NCBI GenBank assembly: GCA_016946835.1
Contig: JACVTC010000007.1
Location: 2,325,001 to 2,335,000 of the forward strand
DNA from: Neocallimastix lanati (nom. inval.)
Lineage: Eukaryota; Neocallimastigomycota; Neocallimastigomycetes; Neocallimastigales; Neocallimastigaceae
DNA length: 10,000 bases
Direction of reading: 5' to 3'
A model generated the notes under the pieces. That model saw only the letters and a list, made by a program, of their open reading frames with translations, had not been told where the DNA came from and did not search any database. The position numbers and the translations under genes are program-made. This document shows, in pieces, positions 7,649 through 10,000 of this stretch (positions are counted from its first letter, which is position 1; each line of letters begins with the position of its first letter).

Positions 7649-8083
7649 TTATTTATATTCAAAAATATATATATATATATAATACAATTAGTATTTTTAT
7701 TTTATTTTATTTTTATTTTTTTTTTTGAAAGGATACTAAAAAAAAAAAAAAATAATGTAATTAAAAAAAATTATTATTATTATTATTATTATTATGAATA
7801 GGATGCTCTGACTCTAGAATTCCAGTATCCGTTACTGGACTTGACGCCGGAGAAGTTTTTGTTCATCGTAATATTGCCAATGTTATCCTTAAGAATGATA
7901 TTAACAGTGGTAGTGTTATTCAATATGCTGTAGAACATTTAAAGGTAGAATACATTATTGTTTGTGGTAGGTTTAATTTTTTATTTTTTTTTTTTTTTAT
8001 TTTTTTGCTCTTTTGTTTTCTTTAATTAAAAAAATTAAATTAAAGATAACTATAAATTAAAAAAGTAGAGAAAATTAAAATCC

Positions 8084-8165
<82 letters not shown>

Positions 8166-8213
8166 TAAATATATATAAAATATTACAATTATTATAAATA
8201 TTCACACACACAA

Positions 8214-8268
<55 letters not shown>

Positions 8269-8677
8269 TTTTTTCCTCTAATACAAAAATAGGCCATACA
8301 CATTGTGGTGGAGTTGCTGCTAGTCTTGTAAAATATTTATTAAATAATAATACTTATTAATTTATTATTATTGCTCTTACTATGATAATTTTTTTTTTAT
8401 GAAATATAGTAATAATGAATTTGAAATAGAAAATGATATAATAGAAGATTTTTAACAATTACTAATATAAATATTAATATTCATTATAATGTTATTATTA
8501 TTATTATTACAAAAATAATATATTATATATATATATATATATTTTTTTTTTTTTGTTACTATTATTTATTTACCATTTAAAAATTTTTTTAGGAACATGA
8601 AGATTTAGGTTTTATGGGAGGCTGGATTAATAATATTAAAAATGTATACAATCAACATGAAAAAGAACTTCATCGTA

Positions 8678-8717
<40 letters not shown>

Positions 8718-9154
8718 CAAATACAGTACTTAATAAATAAAATTAATATATATCGATCTTTATATTCAAAAAAAAATATATATAATACTATAGTATTTTT
8801 TTTTTTTATGATACTAGTTATTAATAAATTATCTTTTTTTTTTTTTTTGTAATTTAATACTTTTAATATAATTATAAACTACTTTATTTTTTTTTCTTTT
8901 TGATTTTATTTTCATTATTCATTATTTTATTATTAAAAGAATTAAATGAAGATGATAAGAAAACCGCACTCAGTGAATTGAATGCAGTACAATCCGTATT
9001 TAATATTGTGTCAAATCCAGTTATTACGAATGCATGGAACAATGGACAAAAATTAACGGTAGTGGGATGGATGTATGAAATTGAAAGTGGTAAACTTCGT
9101 GAATTAGATTGTAGTTTTTCAAGTATAGAAGACCTCAATAAAATAAATCAATAA
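6749..9154 (+). CDS. Beta-class carbonic anhydrase, 6 exons, 234 aa
   Basis: The join of 6749-6766, 7204-7393, 7802-7966, 8293-8327, 8593-8674 and 8940-9154 totals 705 nt, i.e. 234 residues plus TAA. This is the usual size for a compact microbial/fungal beta-carbonic anhydrase. The enzyme catalyses CO2 + H2O to bicarbonate + H+ with an active-site zinc. The diagnostic block [20 protein letters not shown] then HRNIAN gives Cys71 (zinc ligand) and the Asp73/Arg75 dyad. VCGHTHCGG gives zinc ligands His126 and Cys129. The C-terminal half matches the family as well: [10 protein letters not shown] and [16 protein letters not shown]. No signal or targeting peptide is evident, so it is probably cytosolic. 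A likely role is supplying bicarbonate for carboxylation and pH balance. Family assignment is very strong; the first exon is the weak point. Confidence 0.9.
6767..7203 (+). other. Intron 1 of carbonic anhydrase, 437 nt
   Basis: Putative GTATCT donor and AATAG acceptor, phase 0. It contains a run of about 30 A (6968-6991 region), a T run (about 7091-7136) and a TA run, plus a more complex patch at about 6856-6962 with no open frame of note. Confidence 0.55.
7204..7393 (+). CDS. Carbonic anhydrase exon 2
   Basis: Encodes [13 protein letters not shown] through [14 protein letters not shown] plus the first base of Gly70 (phase 1). This is the N-terminal helical part and the first core beta strand (PKVLFIG), just before the CSDSR motif. 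The donor is GTAAGT at 7394. Confidence 0.88.
7441..7501. repeat. Inverted repeat / hairpin, 21-bp arms
   Basis: AACAGTAAC followed by 12 A (7441-7461) is exactly complementary to 12 T followed by GTTACTGTT (7481-7501). The loop is about 19 bases. Confidence 0.85.
7468..7700. repeat. Degenerate tandem repeat, unit ~60-85 bp
   Basis: The motif [AC]TATTAGTA, a T run, GTTA..., then AAAAATATATA..ATAAT begins near 7468, 7531, 7600 and (partial, ACAATTAGTA) 7683. Unit length varies because of the T runs. Confidence 0.7.
7802..7966 (+). CDS. Carbonic anhydrase exon 3 (CSDSR motif)
   Basis: Completes Gly70 and reads [19 protein letters not shown] through [15 protein letters not shown] plus one base of Gly125. 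It contains zinc ligand Cys71, the Asp73-Arg75 pair and HRNIAN. The donor is GTAGGT at 7967, phase 1. Confidence 0.93.
8087..8164. repeat. AAT trinucleotide microsatellite
   Basis: About 25 perfect units, the cleanest trinucleotide array in the window. Confidence 0.95.
8202..8274. repeat. Compound microsatellite (CA)n-(TA)n-(T)n
   Basis: CA repeats with one AA interruption, then about 14 TA units, then about 24 T, ending about 18 bases before the acceptor. The T run may serve as the polypyrimidine tract. Confidence 0.9.
8293..8327 (+). CDS. Carbonic anhydrase exon 4 (35-nt micro-exon, HTHC zinc ligands)
   Basis: Completes Gly125 and encodes [11 protein letters not shown], including zinc ligands His126 and Cys129. 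The donor is taken as GTAAAA at 8328, which joins in phase 0 to exon 5 (..AASL-EHEDLGF..), the spacing expected in the family. Without splicing here the frame adds [10 protein letters not shown] and stops at 8358-8360. Confidence 0.8.
8328..8592 (+). other. Intron 4 of carbonic anhydrase, 265 nt
   Basis: GTAAAA donor and TTTTTTTAG acceptor, phase 0. A/T-rich, with short TTA and TA runs and an in-frame stop shortly after the donor. Confidence 0.8.
8593..8674 (+). CDS. Carbonic anhydrase exon 5
   Basis: Encodes [20 protein letters not shown] then QHEKELH plus the first base of Gln164. It corresponds to the helix after the zinc site in the family (DLG..xxWL..IRD). The donor is GTAAGT at 8675, phase 1. 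Confidence 0.87.
8675..8939 (+). other. Intron 5 of carbonic anhydrase, 265 nt
   Basis: GTAAGT donor and AAAAG acceptor, phase 1. It holds a T run (about 8679-8717) and a segment at about 8759-8808 resembling the repeat unit of intron 2 (TATATTCAAAAA, TATATATAATAC, TAGTATTTTT). Confidence 0.82.
8940..9154 (+). CDS. Carbonic anhydrase exon 6 (terminal)
   Basis: Completes Gln164 and continues [20 protein letters not shown] through [16 protein letters not shown] to a TAA at 9152-9154. It covers the C-terminal helix and last strand of the fold. An in-frame Met lies upstream at 8900, but it is in the intron and would yield only a meaningless hydrophobic leader. Confidence 0.92.
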
Positions 9155-9564
9155 ACTCTTAGTATACATATATATATATAATTTTTTTTTTTCGCTAAAA
9201 TATAATATAAATATAATAAAAAATATTTATGTTAATATATATAGAGAAAGGGGAAAAAAAATAATAATAGAAATAACCTTATTTATCTATTTTAACTATA
9301 GATGTAATAGTTAATTTAATTTAGATATTTTATCATTATTTTTTTTAATAAAAAAAAAAAAAAATTATTAAAGCCATATTGACTTGATATATCAAAAAAT
9401 GTATTTTTTTTTTTAATTATATTTATTTTTTTAAAATTATTATTTTTTTTCTTAAATTATTTATGAAGGCTTTATTTTTTATCTATTTATTAACAAAGAA
9501 ATTATTTTTAAATGTGTATTTTTTTTTTTATTTTTTTTTTTTTTATACTTTGACATATAAAGAG

Positions 9565-9607
<43 letters not shown>

Positions 9608-9688
9608 GATATATAAAGAGAATTTCATAATAGCTCATTATTTGATATATATGTAGTTATGTGTCATGGATAATACTACTTTTAATTA

Positions 9689-9721
<33 letters not shown>

Positions 9722-10000
9722 TTCTTCTGTTAATAAAATATTATTACTATTATTGATTTAAACTTGATATGTTTAAATGAGAGAGAGATCGAAGGCTCTG
9801 ATGTCCCCTCCCCGTTCATTCTTCATTAATCTCAATCTAAATATATATAAATATATAAATATATAAATATATAATATATAATAATATATATTAATAGTCA
9901 ATAAATGTATTATAACACAAATCTTTTATATAACTAAGAATAAAAGAATAATGAACAAATATTAATATATTTATGTCACCTTTATAGAATATTAATATCT
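9155..10000. other. Downstream spacer, no gene supported
   Basis: A/T-rich sequence with T runs, a 56-bp tandem duplication (9547-9625), a TA run (about 9692-9712) and an unusual G+C-richer island (about 9777-9837). The 3' UTR of the carbonic anhydrase gene is presumably in the first few hundred bases. The island could belong to the next gene to the right, but no protein could be recognised. Confidence 0.7.
9547..9625. repeat. Tandem duplication, period 56 bp
   Basis: ACTTTGACATATAAAGAGAA at 9547 recurs as ACTTTGATATATAAAGAGAA at 9603, one mismatch over 23 bases. The copies are separated by a run of 36 T, and a T run also precedes the first copy. Confidence 0.85.

Larger units (their letters stand above)
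7394..7801 (+). other. Intron 2 of carbonic anhydrase, 408 nt, repeat-bearing
   Basis: GTAAGT donor and AATAG acceptor, phase 1. It carries a 21-bp perfect inverted repeat (7441-7461 with 7481-7501) and about four degenerate tandem copies of a unit containing ATTAGTATTTTT, a T run and ATATATATAAT. Confidence 0.85.
7967..8292 (+). other. Intron 3 of carbonic anhydrase, 326 nt
   Basis: GTAGGT donor and ATAG acceptor, phase 1. Most of it is microsatellite: an AAT array, then a CA run, a TA run and a T run directly before the acceptor. Confidence 0.88.

Noticed and set aside
7565-7801. Phe-rich open frame
   Set aside because: It lies in carbonic anhydrase intron 2 and reads T runs and TTA repeats.
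8884-9138. Reverse-strand open frame over carbonic anhydrase exon 6
   Set aside because: The + strand frame here matches beta-carbonic anhydrase clearly, so the reverse frame is antisense.
1-10000. Bacterial-type operon, CRISPR or defence system
   Set aside because: Genes are spliced, there are no spaced palindromic repeats, and the two genes are unrelated in function.

Overview
This is a stretch of extremely A+T-rich eukaryotic nuclear DNA. It carries two intron-containing protein genes on the + strand, set in homopolymers and A/T microsatellites. Coding exons stand out from introns and spacers by higher G+C, normal codon complexity and protein similarity. Splice signals are GT..AG, and no in-frame TAA/TAG is read through, so the standard code fits. 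The first gene encodes a motile-cilium/basal-body coiled-coil protein, so the organism probably makes flagellated cells. The second encodes a beta-class carbonic anhydrase. Together with the very high A+T content and the poly-A/poly-T and TTA/AAT arrays, the best guess is an anaerobic gut fungus (Neocallimastigomycota), which has flagellated zoospores. That assignment is inference. Dictyostelium-like amoebae have similar base composition but lack flagella, and ciliates would use TAA/TAG as glutamine.

Layout. 1-296: the 3' part of an intron. 297-3200: the last four exons of a BBOF1 (basal body-orientation factor 1)-like gene. Its N-terminal part lies upstream of the window, and its C-terminus has a long Glu/Ser-rich tail. 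Intron 902-1687 holds a ~450-bp ATTTTT hexanucleotide array. 3201-6748: about 3.5 kb of intergenic sequence with no supportable gene, made of poly-A, poly-T, TTA/AAT and AAAT arrays. 6749-9154: a complete beta-carbonic anhydrase gene modelled with six exons (234 aa). These include a short 5' exon and a 35-nt micro-exon carrying two of the zinc ligands. 9155-10000: downstream spacer with a small tandem duplication and one isolated G+C-richer island near 9777-9837.

The two genes have no evident functional link: one is structural (flagellum base/axoneme), the other interconverts CO2 and bicarbonate. Exon boundaries were found by reading frames, splice dinucleotides and recalled family sequence, without any search. 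I see no evidence for a novel multi-gene system. The points most worth a second look are the repeats inside introns, the repeated acidic C-terminal motif of the BBOF1-like protein, the micro-exon structure of the carbonic anhydrase and the compositional island near the right end.
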